Source: Caloramator sp. mosi_1
Lineage (GTDB): Bacteria > Bacillota > Clostridia > Clostridiales > Caloramatoraceae
DNA length: 64,000 bases
Direction: 5' to 3'
Assembly: GCF_028622835.1 (NCBI RefSeq)
Contig: NZ_CP117677.1
Location: forward strand, 310,001 to 374,000
A model generated the notes under the pieces. The model saw only the letters and a list, made by a program, of their open reading frames with translations. It did no database searches and was not told the DNA's origin. Below, piece by piece: positions 1 through 9,102 of the stretch; position 1 is the stretch's first letter, and each line of letters opens with the position of its first letter. The position numbers and the translations under genes were made by a program.

Positions 1-790
1 GCTTAAGTTCATATTCCTTTACTCGCTGTTCTATTCTATTTTTCTCTCCCTTATGAAGTATGAATAATTTCCTCCATATTCTTCAACTTTTCCATTTAAA
101 ACTTCAACTGTTTTATTTGTTATAACGTCAAGGAAATATCTATCGTGGGAAATAATAAGAACCGTTCCCTTATATTCCTTTAAGAAATTTTCAAGGAAAG
201 CTATACCTCCTAAATCAAGGTGGTTTGTCGGCTCATCTAATAATAAAACATCTGGGCTCTTTAAAAGGAGCTTTGCAAGTGCTACCCTTGTCTTTTGTCC
301 TCCAGATAAATAACATATTTTCTTATTTATCTCCTCCTCCAGAAGACCTAATCCTATCAAAACTCCCTTTGCATAGCTTTCACAGCTATAGCCATTTTTA
401 TTTTCAAATTCCGCCTGAAGCCTTCCATACTCCTTTAAAAGCCTTTCGTGGTCTGAATTAGGATCTGAAAGTTCTCTTTCAATATCCCTCATTCTTTCTT
501 CTATCTCTTTTATATCTAAAAAACCTTCATAACTTCTTCAAAGGCAGTAAGGTTCTCATCTATATCTAAATTTTGCGAAAGATATCCAAGTGTTTTTCCT
601 TTTTGAAGAATTATTTCTCCTTCATCCTGCTTTATATTACCTGTTATTATTTTGAAAAGTGTAGTTTTACCTGCACCATTTCTTCCTACAAAGCCAATTT
701 TATCTCCTTCATTTATAATAAGGTTTACTCCATCTAAAATTACATCTACTCCATAGGATTTTTTATGTTGTTAATATATAGAATTGCCAT
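1..790 (-). CDS. ABC-F family ATPase, 3' end outside window
   Basis: Cytoplasmic ABC-F protein, a tandem-ATPase family that acts on ribosomes (translation factor or antibiotic protection) and has no membrane partner. The start ATG at 790 opens MAILYINN. A Walker A (GRNGAGKTT) is encoded near 685, and the first-domain signature LSGGQ, Walker B (LLLDEPTNHLD) and H-loop (IISHDRYF) lie between about 330 and 135. The gene runs off the left edge into the interdomain linker, so the second ATPase domain is missing. One-base homopolymer deletions near 762, 530 and 25 break the frame; restoring them gives an uninterrupted ABC-F sequence. It is divergent from rex. The subfamily cannot be settled from half a protein. 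Confidence 0.85.
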
Positions 791-868
791 TTTTTCACCT
801 CGACTTAAAATAGCTTAACAGATTAATTTTAATATTAACCTACCATTAAAGCAATAGTTTTTAGGTGA

Positions 869-895
869 TTGACATTAATTCTTGCATATTATAAC
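869..895 (+). promoter_or_regulatory. possible sigma-A promoter of rex
   Basis: A perfect TTGACA (869-874) is followed after 15 bp by TATAAC (890-895), 44 bp before the rex start. The spacer is shorter than the usual 17 bp, so this is tentative. No clear Rex operator (TTGTTAA-N4-TTAACAA type) is visible beside it. Confidence 0.35.
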
Positions 896-938
896 ATATA
901 AAATAGGGGAAAATTATAAGGATGGGAAGTGAAGCTTT

Positions 939-1583
939 ATGGCAAAGGAAACTAAAATTTCAATGGCAGTTATCAGAAGATTGCCAAAATATCACAGGTA
1001 TTTAGGTGAACTTTTAAGAAAAGATATAGATAGAATATCCTCAAAGGAGCTTTCTGAGAAAATCGGATTTACTGCTTCTCAAATCAGACAAGACTTAAAC
1101 TGTTTTGGTGATTTTGGACAACAGGGATATGGATACAACGTTAAGGATTTATATGACCAAATAGGTAAGATACTTGGACTTGATAAAAATTACAAAACAG
1201 TTATTGTTGGTGCAGGTAACATAGGGCAAGCTGTTGCAAACTATGCGAAATTTGAAAAATTGGGATTCCATCTACAGGCTATATTTGATAAAAATCCAAA
1301 GCTTATTGGAATTAAAATAAGGGATATCGAAGTTAAGGATGTAGATTGCCTTGATACATACCTTAAAGAAAATACAATAGATATAGGTATTATATGTGTT
1401 CCAAAAGAACACGCTCAAACAATTGCAGATATAATGATTAAGAATGGTATTAAAGGTATATGGAATTTTGCTCCAACAGATTTAAGTGCACCAGATGATG
1501 TTATAGTAGAAAACGTACATCTAAGTGAAAGCTTAATGATATTAAGTTATAGACTAAATGAATCTGAATTATTTAAAGAATAA
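939..1583 (+). CDS. rex: redox-sensing transcriptional repressor Rex
   Basis: Rex is a homodimeric repressor that senses the NADH/NAD+ ratio and controls fermentation and anaerobic energy genes. The 214-residue product has the expected length. An N-terminal winged helix (about residues 1-80, with FTASQIRQDLNCFG) is followed by a Rossmann NAD(H) domain with the GAGNIGQA dinucleotide motif near residue 90 and the conserved IWNFAP region near residue 175. The start is the ATG at 939 with GGAAGTGA just upstream. The gene is intact, unlike most in this window. It stands alone, divergent from the ABC-F gene, and ends in a bidirectional terminator shared with the convergent histidine kinase. Confidence 0.95.
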   Translation: MAKETKISMAVIRRLPKYHRYLGELLRKDIDRISSKELSEKIGFTASQIRQDLNCFGDFGQQGYGYNVKDLYDQIGKILGLDKNYKTVIVGAGNIGQAVANYAKFEKLGFHLQAIFDKNPKLIGIKIRDIEVKDVDCLDTYLKENTIDIGIICVPKEHAQTIADIMIKNGIKGIWNFAPTDLSAPDDVIVENVHLSESLMILSYRLNESELFKE

Positions 1584-3824
1584 AGTGGGTTAATTACCCA
1601 CTTTATTCTTACATACTTTTGAATTGTATCTCTTAACTCCTCAATTGAAAATGGCTTTTGTATTATCTCATCTATATATTTCTTATCTGATTCATTTAGA
1701 TTGCCCAGCCATCCTGTCATTAATATAACTGGTATCTCCTTTTTCTGTTTTATCTTTTCAGAAAGCTCTGCTCCTGTACAGTTTGGCATAGCAAGGTCGC
1801 ACATTACTGCATCAAAGTCATATTTATCAATAAGTTCAAGTGCCTTAGTATCATCTACCACATAAATTGAATCGTGTCCAAGATTCTTTAACATCTCAGA
1901 TACTGCCTCAGCAACTGGCTCTTGATCATCTATAACCAATACTTTATAGCTTTCCTTTTCTTCACAATGCTCACTTAAATATTCTCTATTCAATCCTGAA
2001 CCCTTTGCAGGTAACTTAATCTCAAACTCTGTCCCTTCATTTACTTTACTTGATACATCAATATATCCATCCAATTCCTTTATTATTGAGTATACAATGG
2101 AAAGTCCAAGCCCATTTCCACGCTCATTTTTGTTGTAAAGAAGGGCTCAAATATCTTTTCTTTAACTTCCTCTGTCATACCCACTCCAGTATCCTTTATC
2201 TTTACTACTATATTTCCCTTTTATTAAAGGACTCTATCTTTAAAAATCCACCATTTGGCATAGCATCTATAGCATTAGAAATTATATTTACAAATACTTC
2301 CCTAAGCTCTGTTGCTGTACCTTCTACAAAACCCTTTGCCTTTAAATCTAACTTTACTTCTATGCTCTTTTTGCTTATTTGAGATTCGTAAGTCCACTTT
2401 GGTTTTGTAATCTCAACAGATTGAATTATTATTCTGTTTATATCACAAAGCTCTTTTTCCTTGTGCTTTGTTTTTGAAAACTCCTGTATTCTCTTTACTA
2501 TTTTTGCCCCATCCTTGGCACTTTCCTCAATAAGTTCAATATATCTATTAAGTATAGGATCATCTATGTTATTCTTTAAAATTTGTATATATCCTAATAT
2601 AGGAGTAAGTATATTATTAAACTCGTGAGCTATACCTCCTGTTAGCTCTCCAAGTGCCTGCATCTTTCTTGATTGAATTAAACTGTCCTGTATCTTTTTA
2701 TATCTTCTAAATTCAACAAGCATTTTACCTATTGTTTGGCATACCATATATAAAAATTCTGAACTATCTTCAAAGGAAAAGTATTTATCTTGACTTGATA
2801 GCCACATACAACCTAATATATCATCATCGAACTTTATAGGAATTATTATAAAGGACAATAAATTATTTTTTCCATTACTTCCTTTATTGGACCCGACACA
2901 TTCTTTGTATGGTATACCAAGCAATTTAATTTAGAAAACGTAGCCTTTGGATTGTAAATTCCTCTTTCTAACTGTTCCTTATAGGTGTTAATTAAATCCT
3001 CAGTGATATTATAGGATATTATATAATCTGATTTAAAATCCCTTGGAAGTTCATTTTTCTCAAATAATACGATAAAACCTCTATTTGCTGATATAGAACT
3101 GCATATTATGTTTAATGCCGTCTCTAATATCTCACCTTCGTCCTTTTTATAGGATAGTTCTCCTGATAATTTACTTATAAATTTATATACTTTGTTTTCT
3201 CTTATTACCTTTTCTCTCTTTTTAAAAATTCCTGTACAATTCCTAAAGTTTCTTCCTTTGTAAAGGTTTCTTCATCACTTAAGTGTACATATACTTCATC
3301 GTTGTTTTTATATATAAAATTTGGGTTTAAATGGGTTATTGCAAAAAGTGCATCTACTCCGAATTTATCTATGTTATAACAGCTTATAGCCGATACTGGA
3401 TAACTCTCGAATATATCACTTAACTCCTTTTCGTAGTTATATAAAAATTCTTCGTCATAATCGCTATGGCAAAAGGCCTCTCTATCTGAAATAATTGCTA
3501 TTCCGTCATACCCGTCCACTACTGCATCCTTTGCCATATCTTTTATGTTTTGATAAGCTGAATTAATACTATTATTTACAAAAAGAGCTGTGAAGATTGA
3601 ACTATTAACCTATTACTTGCAATAAGCTCAATCATATCTAAATTAACCTGTTTAAGATAAAAATCAAGGCTTGCTAAAACATCTCTATCAACAAAATAAT
3701 AACACTTTCTATTATTTCTGATTCCCCACGATATAAACGCCGCAATTACGTCATACGCATAGTCATCGTCGGTGTTAATTAGGGTATACCTAACACCTCT
3801 TTGGAAGTATTTATCATAATCCAT
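1547..3824 (-). CDS. MEDS-domain hybrid sensor histidine kinase with receiver domain (frameshifted)
   Basis: Read across several 1-bp indels (near 3550, 3200, 2930, 2215 and 2090) this is one protein of about 750 residues. The N-terminal part ([10 protein letters not shown] to about residue 200) looks like a MEDS domain, a RecA-derived sensor module found in DcmR-type regulators and histidine kinases. A GAF-like region follows, then a HisKA dimerisation/phosphorylation domain with H-box [13 protein letters not shown], an HATPase with N-box [11 protein letters not shown], and a C-terminal receiver (VLVIDDQEP, phospho-acceptor region [19 protein letters not shown]). No transmembrane segments are seen, so cytoplasmic sensing is likely. 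The frame runs through the terminator into the rex end; the true stop is probably near 1600 after another indel. Signal and target are unknown. Confidence 0.8.
1579..1607. terminator. bidirectional terminator between rex and the histidine kinase
   Basis: An 11-bp perfect stem, AATAAAGTGGG with CCCACTTTATT, and a 7-nt loop sit between two convergent genes. T-rich sequence follows on the + side. Confidence 0.8.
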
Positions 3825-4048
3825 TCGATTTCCCCTAATTCAACACAAGAATAAATTATTATTTTACAAACACACTAATTATATAATATAACATTTTTGC
3901 TAAGATGGAAGTTTTTTTGTACTTTTTAGACTATTTTCTATGATTTTCTCTATTTTTCTTGTATTACTTAATAAATTCTTTTTATTTGATTTGAGTTTTA
4001 AAATGTAAATTTGAATAAATTATATTTTGTTTATTCAAAAATTAAGTT

Positions 4049-4163
4049 ATATCCACATTGTCCACAATATTATCCACAGCTTTTGTGGGTTATTTTATGT
4101 AATTTTTCAGGGTTTATCCACTTTATCCACATATATAATGTTAACATATCCAAAATATCCACA
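4049..4163 (+). promoter_or_regulatory. cluster of six DnaA-box-like 9-mers, all in one orientation
   Basis: Perfect TTATCCACA boxes lie at 4070-4078 and 4123-4131. One-mismatch boxes lie at 4049-4057 (ATATCCACA), 4058-4066 (TTGTCCACA), 4114-4122 (TTATCCACT) and 4155-4163 (ATATCCACA). Two pairs are directly abutted (4049/4058 and 4114/4123). All are on the + strand, in the intergenic stretch 3825-4167 between the kinase start and the tsaD 3' end. This is the organisation of a DnaA-binding cluster. No dnaA or dnaN is nearby, so a regulatory or titration site is likelier than the origin. Confidence 0.7.
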
Positions 4164-4167
4164 ATTT

Positions 4168-5189
4168 CTACAATCTTTGTCCTATTTTTAATGAGGGATA
4201 TGCATTAAGCCCTAAATTCGACACATAACCAGCATTATAATTATAATATCCTGCACTTGCTATCATTGCAGCATTATCTGTACATAGACTTATTGGAGGA
4301 TAGTAAAAATTAATTCCATTTTTCCTGCACTCTTTTTCTAATGTATCTCTTAGCTTGGAATTTGCTGCAACACCACCTGCAAGACAAATTATATTCATAT
4401 TGTACTTTTTAGCTGCCAATACCGCCTTTTCAGTTAATATTTCAACAACAGACCTTTGAAAGCTTGCTGCAACATCCTCCCTCTTTATTTCTTTTCCTGT
4501 CATTTGCATCTTATTTAAATAGTTTAAAACTGCAGACTTAAGTCCACTAAAGGAAAAATCAAAACTTTCATCCTCAAGATATGCTTTAGGGAAGTCAACA
4601 GCATACTCGTCTCCTTCTTTTGCTAATGCATCAATTAAAGGTCCACCAGGATAACCAAGACCTAAAGCCCTTGCAACTTTATCATAGGCCTCTCCAGCCG
4701 CATCATCCCTTGTTCTTCCTAATACTTCAAACTCAGTATAATCCTTAACAAGCACAAGATGTGTATGCCCACCAGAAACTATTAGACATAAGTACGGTGG
4801 TTTCAACTCTTTATGTGCTATGTAGTTTGCTGCTATATGACCTTCTATATGGTTTACACCTACAAAGGGTTTATTTAAAGAAAGTGCTAATCCTTTTGCA
4901 TAGGACAACCCTACAAGAAGTGCTCCTACAAGACCAGGGCCATAGGTTGCAGCAATTAAGTCTATATCTTCAAAGGATATATTTGCTTTATCAATTGCCT
5001 CTTTTACAACGTTACTTATAACTTCAACGTGTTTTCTTGAAGCAACTTCTGGAACAACACCACCAAATTTTTATGAATATCAATCTGTGAAGATATTACA
5101 TTTGATAGAACTTCTCTTCCATTTTTAATTACTGCACAAGATGTTTCATCACAGCTTGATTCTATTCCTATAACAATCAAATCCTTCAT
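4168..5189 (-). CDS. tsaD: tRNA N6-adenosine threonylcarbamoyltransferase TsaD
   Basis: TsaD is the catalytic subunit that, with TsaB and TsaE, transfers threonylcarbamoyl to A37 of ANN-decoding tRNAs. The start ATG at 5189 encodes [16 protein letters not shown]. The metal-binding HIEGH (HxxxH) motif follows, then the ASKHA-fold signatures SGGHTHLV and [12 protein letters not shown], and the product ends [11 protein letters not shown] missing A in a poly-A run near 5072 breaks the N-terminal part from the rest; correcting it gives a normal product of about 340 residues. It is a single gene on the - strand; upstream lies a 600-bp gap filled by repeat DNA. Confidence 0.93.
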
Positions 5190-5444
5190 CTGTATCTCTC
5201 CTTACTTATTTTCATTTTAATTATACCCCAAAATGCTTTTTATACAACCTTTATTTTATGTGAAACTAAGAATACTATAAGCAAATTTGTATTTTCTATT
5301 TCATCCCCATTTATTATATTTAACATAAATTGATTTTGTTCGACATTTTACATCAAATTTTTACAAAAATTAATACACAAAGTTAATGATTTATGTTATT
5401 ATAATTATGCGGCAACAAACAAACCCCAACCCATTTACCCATTT

Positions 5445-5466
5445 CCGGGATCCCCCGGGCTTTTTT
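5445..5466 (+). terminator. GC-rich hairpin plus T-tract, no gene upstream
   Basis: CCGGG (5445-5449), loop, CCCGG (5454-5458), then CTTTTTT. This is an intrinsic terminator reading rightward, but the preceding 250 bp on the + strand hold no ORF. It may end a small C-rich RNA beginning near 5410. On the opposite strand it would lie in the distal tsaD leader. Confidence 0.5.
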
Positions 5467-5478
5467 ATATAAAAATAA

Positions 5479-5800
5479 AGGTGTCAAATTTGACACCTCA
5501 GATTGTTGACAAACACAAAAGATGCATTGATTATGAAATTGCCCCTTGAAAGAATTTCAAATTGGCATATTTCATAAGCTTTAGCAAGTGTTGCTTTTCG
5601 ACTTTGAAAAGTCCGTAATTCGGCACACGATGTGCCGAGCCGAGCGGCCCTCACGGATGAGGGCATCGCGAGGGTAGGACTTTTCAAACAAAGAAAAGCT
5701 TAGACTTGCTTAGCGAAATGAAGGAATGCCAAGGAAATCCTTCAAGGGGCCAAACATATTATAGCTTTTTCAACAGCCTCAGGTGTCAAATTTGACACCT
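5479..5800. repeat. long palindromic repeat (copy A) flanked by duplicated 20-bp palindrome
   Basis: The element core 5501-5777 has ends GATTGTTGAC and TTCAACAGC (inverted TGTTGA/TCAACA). Inner arms TTGCCCCTTGAA and TTCAAGGGGC are followed inward by TTTGAAAAGTCC / GGACTTTTCAAA. The same ends and inner arms recur at 31350, 39431 and, in part, 9486, without the centre. The 20-bp palindrome AGGTGTCAAATTTGACACCT occurs on both sides (5479-5498 and 5781-5800), as expected if the element entered the glpP terminator and duplicated it. It fills most of the 600-bp gap between tsaD and glpP; an apparent ORF inside is a shadow of the palindrome. Confidence 0.75.
5611..5680. repeat. GC-rich double-hairpin core of repeat copy A
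   Basis: Bounded by GTCC and GGAC, this holds two strong hairpins: CGGCACA-CGA-TGTGCCG (5621-5637) and GCCCTCA-CGGA-TGAGGGC, joined by AGCCGAGCG and followed by ATCGCGAGGGT. Its GC content is far above the surroundings. It is absent from the other three copies of the repeat, so it is either the ancestral core lost from short forms or an insertion. Confidence 0.6.
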
Positions 5801-5802
5801 TT

Positions 5803-6363
5803 TCACTCCTCCCAAAGATCTCTTTTAGAAGTTGAAATCGCAACAGCTCCATTTGAAAGAGCACTTATTATATCAGTTTTATCACATATGAGCCCACCAA
5901 CTATAACAGGTATATTTATTTTCTTATGTATAATTCCAATAACTTTGCTTGCAAGTCCTGGCATAATCTCAACTGCATCTGGCCTCTCATCTAAAATACT
6001 CTTTATTCCAGTGTCTAAAGAGCGAGAATCCAGCATAAATAACCTCTGAATAGCTACAAGTCCCTCATTTTTAATTGATTTTATAAGAGAAGGCTTTGTT
6101 GTAATTATTCCATCCACTCCGGCTCCCTTTAAAAATTTTACTGCCTCCTCATCCCTTCCTAATCCATCAACAAGATCTATATGTACATAAACCTTCTTGC
6201 CAGCATTCTTCAATTTATATACTACATCCTTAATCGTTAATATACTACCGAACAACATAAAAATTACCTTTACATCTGTTCTTATAACATATTCTATATC
6301 TTCTTTATCCTTTATAGCTGCAATTATCGGATTTTCATCAAGATATTCTATTATCCTGCTCAT
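5803..6363 (-). CDS. glpP: glycerol-3-phosphate-responsive antiterminator GlpP
   Basis: GlpP family proteins bind glycerol-3-phosphate and mRNA leaders to allow glycerol operon transcription. The product (MSRIIEYLDENPIIAAIKD) has the typical TIM-barrel sequence with VKVIFMLFGSI, VHIDLVDGLGRD, GVDGIITTK and the C-terminal VGGLICDKTDI...AISTSKRDLW. The ATG at 6363 is preferred to the in-frame ATG at 6384 because GGGGGAG lies 5 bases upstream. It overlaps the end of the preceding BFD-like gene by 26 bp, so the two are co-transcribed. The glycerol kinase and dehydrogenase genes are not in the window. The stop is directly followed by the AGGTGTC palindrome, probably its terminator. Confidence 0.9.
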   Translation of the reverse strand: MSRIIEYLDENPIIAAIKDKEDIEYVIRTDVKVIFMLFGSILTIKDVVYKLKNAGKKVYVHIDLVDGLGRDEEAVKFLKGAGVDGIITTKPSLIKSIKNEGLVAIQRLFMLDSRSLDTGIKSILDERPDAVEIMPGLASKVIGIIHKKINIPVIVGGLICDKTDIISALSNGAVAISTSKRDLWEE

Positions 6364-6589
6364 TTTGCTCCCCCAAACTCTCATTATATTCTTCTATAAG
6401 CTTCTCAATCTTATCTTTACATCTTCTCCCTTTACAGGGGCCAGTCGTTGCCCCTGTAACCTTTATCACATCATCCAGTGTTTTTGCTCCATTTTCTATA
6501 GCCTTTTTAATGTTCAATCTTGATATAGACTTACACACACAAACTTTTGTTAACTTATCCAATATTGAATTATTTAAATCGTTATTCAC
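6338..6589 (-). CDS. BFD-like [2Fe-2S]-binding protein
   Basis: This 83-residue protein carries the bacterioferritin-associated-ferredoxin cysteine pattern: VCVCKSIS near residue 17 and GPCKGRRCKDKI near residue 51, four cysteines for one [2Fe-2S] cluster. Such domains are commonly encoded beside or fused to anaerobic glycerol-3-phosphate dehydrogenase, which agrees with the overlapping glpP. It starts at GTG (6589) with AAAGGAG seven bases upstream. It probably mediates electron transfer; the partner is not in the window. Confidence 0.85.
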   Translation of the reverse strand: MNNDLNNSILDKLTKVCVCKSISRLNIKKAIENGAKTLDDVIKVTGATTGPCKGRRCKDKIEKLIEEYNESLGEQNEQDNRIS

Positions 6590-6613
6590 AGTTACACTCC
6601 TTTAATGTTAATT

Positions 6614-6645
6614 TTATCCACATATGTTAATAAGTTTGTGGATAA
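6614..6645. promoter_or_regulatory. inverted pair of perfect DnaA-box sequences
   Basis: TTATCCACA (6614-6622) and TGTGGATAA (6637-6645) form a 9-bp inverted repeat with a 14-bp spacer, followed by TTTTT on the + strand. It lies between the HD-domain gene and the BFD gene. It may be a DnaA-binding pair or simply a hairpin; the terminator reading is weak because the flanking genes are read on the other strand. Confidence 0.45.
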
Positions 6646-6656
6646 TTTTTAGAAAA

Positions 6657-7234
6657 TTATTTAAATATATAATTAATCTTATCCTCCAACTCTTTATACA
6701 TTTGATATGAATTTAAATCTGAAAATACATCTAATATTTCTAAATAGTACCACTTCTGTTCATCATACCCTGCGTTAAACATCGTCCATAGTTTATCCTT
6801 CATATTGTTATAATCCTCTACCATACTTCTTACATTACTTAATTTATCTGCACAGGATACCATCTTTACATCAATGGAAGCTTTTTAAGTTTTTCTATTG
6901 CATCCTGTTTTCTTTTCTTCCACGTGCTTATCTTTTCACTCCTGGTTAAACTTCTATTAACCATTAATTTTTCCTGCTCTGTTACAGCCAAAACTAAATC
7001 AACAACTCTCTTTGAAAAATTTGTTTTTATTAATTTTAAAAGTTCCATTCTTCCTGTTGTTATATCTTCTAATGTATCGTGAAGTAGGCCTGCTGTTACT
7101 AAATCATCATCCCCACCATTTTCCAAAAGTATTACTGCCACCTCAATAGGATGAATTATATATGGTGCACTTGAACCTTTTCTCCTTTGATTTTTATGAA
7201 CATCCCAAGCAATTTTAAGTGCTAAACTATTCAT
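6657..7234 (-). CDS. HD-domain hydrolase, SpoT/MESH1-like (frameshifted)
   Basis: The product of about 190 residues resembles stand-alone (p)ppGpp hydrolase-type HD proteins. The metal-binding residues are visible: H in AWDVHKNQRRKGSSAPYIIHP, HD in GLLHDTLEDI, and the distal D in SCADKLSNVR. A 1-bp indel near 6868 separates the last third (SCADKLSNVR onward). No synthetase domain is present. Hydrolysis of ppGpp or a related nucleotide is inferred from family resemblance only. It lies alone, upstream of the BFD/glpP pair on the same strand. Confidence 0.75.
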
Positions 7235-7425
7235 ATCCCCACCACCAACGTTTTATAAAGCACTCAATTTTTTTATATACTATATATTATTCAAAATAGT
7301 ACTTAATTCTAAAACTTAGACCAAATACAAAGTTTTTAAATTTATATATGAAGTACACTTTTTATTATTATATACCATAATTTACTAAAATAAAACTTTA
7401 TTTTCCCATAAAATATTACTTATAT

Positions 7426-9102
7426 CTTGTATTCGGCAAGTAATGCCGAAAGACATTGGAATTAAAGGATTTTTGTTCAAAAATTAAAAGAAATCATCCC
7501 TTTTAAGTGTTAAAATATAATTGCAAAACTAAAACACAAAAGGGTGATTTCTATGGATAGTTTACAACAAAATCAAAAAATTTAAAGAAGAAAATTAGAT
7601 TTTTGAACATGAAAGCAAAATTTAATGATACCAAAGTTACTTCTGTAGCAACTTTTTCTTATGTGGAATCCTTTAAACAAATAATAGGATTACCAACTAT
7701 TTTAGAAAAAGGCGTAACCTATAAGAAGGCCGCTAATTCTACTTTTAATACTGCAGAAATTATAGAATACATGATTGATGCAAATATTCTTGGTTTCTCA
7801 AGATTTATGCACATTGAAACATTAAGAAATGATGAAGGATATAAAAAGTTTAAAGGTGTAGATAAATTACCCAGTGAAAAAGTATGTAGAGATCTCTTAA
7901 AAGCTTTACCAACAGAAACTTTAGAAGAATTAAGAACTATAAATAAAAAATACTTGACTTAAAGTCTTCAACTGAAGATGTACGCGAGGTTTGTATTAAT
8001 ATTGATGATACTGTTATAACTATCTTTGGTAATCAAGAAAAATCAGGAATAGGATATAATCCAAGGTACAATGGAAGACCATCATTTAAAGAAAAAGTTG
8101 GGTTTATTTCAGGAACTGATGAATTACTTAACATTACTCTTGAAAATGGTAGACACCATAGTAATTATAAATTTTTAGATTTCTTTAAGAGTTGTGTAAA
8201 CCAGCTTCCTTCAAGATATATTCTTAAAAGAGTTAGACTTGATAGAGGTTTTTTGATGAAGAAAACTTTTTATATTTTGAAGATAATGGAATAGAATATG
8301 TTGTTAAATGTAAAATGTATTCTACTGTTAAAATGATAATAGATTTTATAAATAATAATCCAAAGGATTATATATGGCACGATATAAGTTCTACTTTATC
8401 TGTTACAGAAATTACAGTTCCATTGCCTAAATGGCAAAGAGCAAGAAGATTTGTGATTATAAGAGAAAAAATTATTCCAAAAAATATGAATCAGTTAATG
8501 TTCGAAGAATGTAAATATAAATATCAAGCAATAGTAACAAATATAAATTATTTAACACCTGAAGAAATATTTCAAGATTATAATCAACGATGTGATGTTG
8601 AAAATAATATAGATGAAATAAAAGAAGGCTATGCCTTTAGCGAAAATAGTTTAGTAAATCATAAATGCAATGAATTGTACCTTTTAATAAAAATGATAGC
8701 ATATAACATTCATAACTGGTTTAAACAAGCAATCATGCCTAAGGAAGTACAACATCATGAAATTAGTACATTAAGAAGAATATTTTATAGAGTTTGTGGT
8801 AATGTTTGCGGCAGCAAATATTATAGATATTTAAGTTTTTCAAATAATTGCTTATTAGAAAAAATCATTACTCATATTCAAAAACAAATACATATTTTTA
8901 GTAGAAAAATGATAACAGTTTATACTTAATAGTAAAATAAAAACAATAAATTCCCTTAAAAATCCAAATGTTATTTGGGTTTATTAAGTATACTCAAAAA
9001 AGACCTAACGGTATAAAATATCATAATAAATGTAAATTTATTCATAAAGAAAACAAAAATGGCAAGTAGAAACTTTTTTAAAATTTACTTGCCGAATTCA
9101 AG
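7426..9102 (+). mobile_element. IS1380-like insertion sequence
   Basis: The element is about 1.68 kb, bounded by an 18-bp terminal inverted repeat with 17/18 identity: CTTGTATTCGGCAAGTAA at 7426-7443 against the complement of TTACTTGCCGAATTCAAG at 9085-9102. It carries one transposase gene. No matching target duplication is evident (ATAT on the left, TTAA on the right). The right edge cuts a metN-like gene whose remainder is not on the left side, so adjacent DNA was deleted or rearranged after insertion. Confidence 0.8.
7553..8929 (+). CDS. IS1380-family DDE transposase (frameshifted)
   Basis: The start ATG at 7553 (MDSLQQNQK) follows AGGGTGATT. The protein has the IS1380-type layout: N-terminal region with TFSYVESFKQIIGLP, first catalytic Asp in NIDDTVITIFG, second Asp in KRVRLDRGFFD, and C-terminal YNQRCDVENNIDEIKEGY with the catalytic Glu. 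Single-base deletions near 7580, 7963 and 8253 (TTTTTT for TTTTTTT in the last) break it into pieces. All are in homopolymers, so the gene may be intact in the organism. Confidence 0.82.

Noticed and set aside
4049-4163. Chromosomal replication origin
   Set aside because: DnaA boxes are present, but there is no dnaA/dnaN neighbourhood and no clear AT-rich unwinding region with DnaA-trio; kept as a DnaA-binding cluster instead.
5441-5466. Vector or linker contamination (CCGGGATCCCCCGGG looks like a polylinker)
   Set aside because: It forms a hairpin followed by a T-tract and continues seamlessly into native AT-rich DNA on both sides.
5484-5687. 67-codon ORF across repeat copy A
   Set aside because: It lies wholly in an inverted-repeat element, has no ribosome site and its composition follows the palindrome.
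5780-6050. Plus-strand ORFs opposite glpP, rsgI, nth, amylase and other genes
   Set aside because: They mirror strongly conserved coding frames on the other strand and lack ribosome sites or recognisable products.
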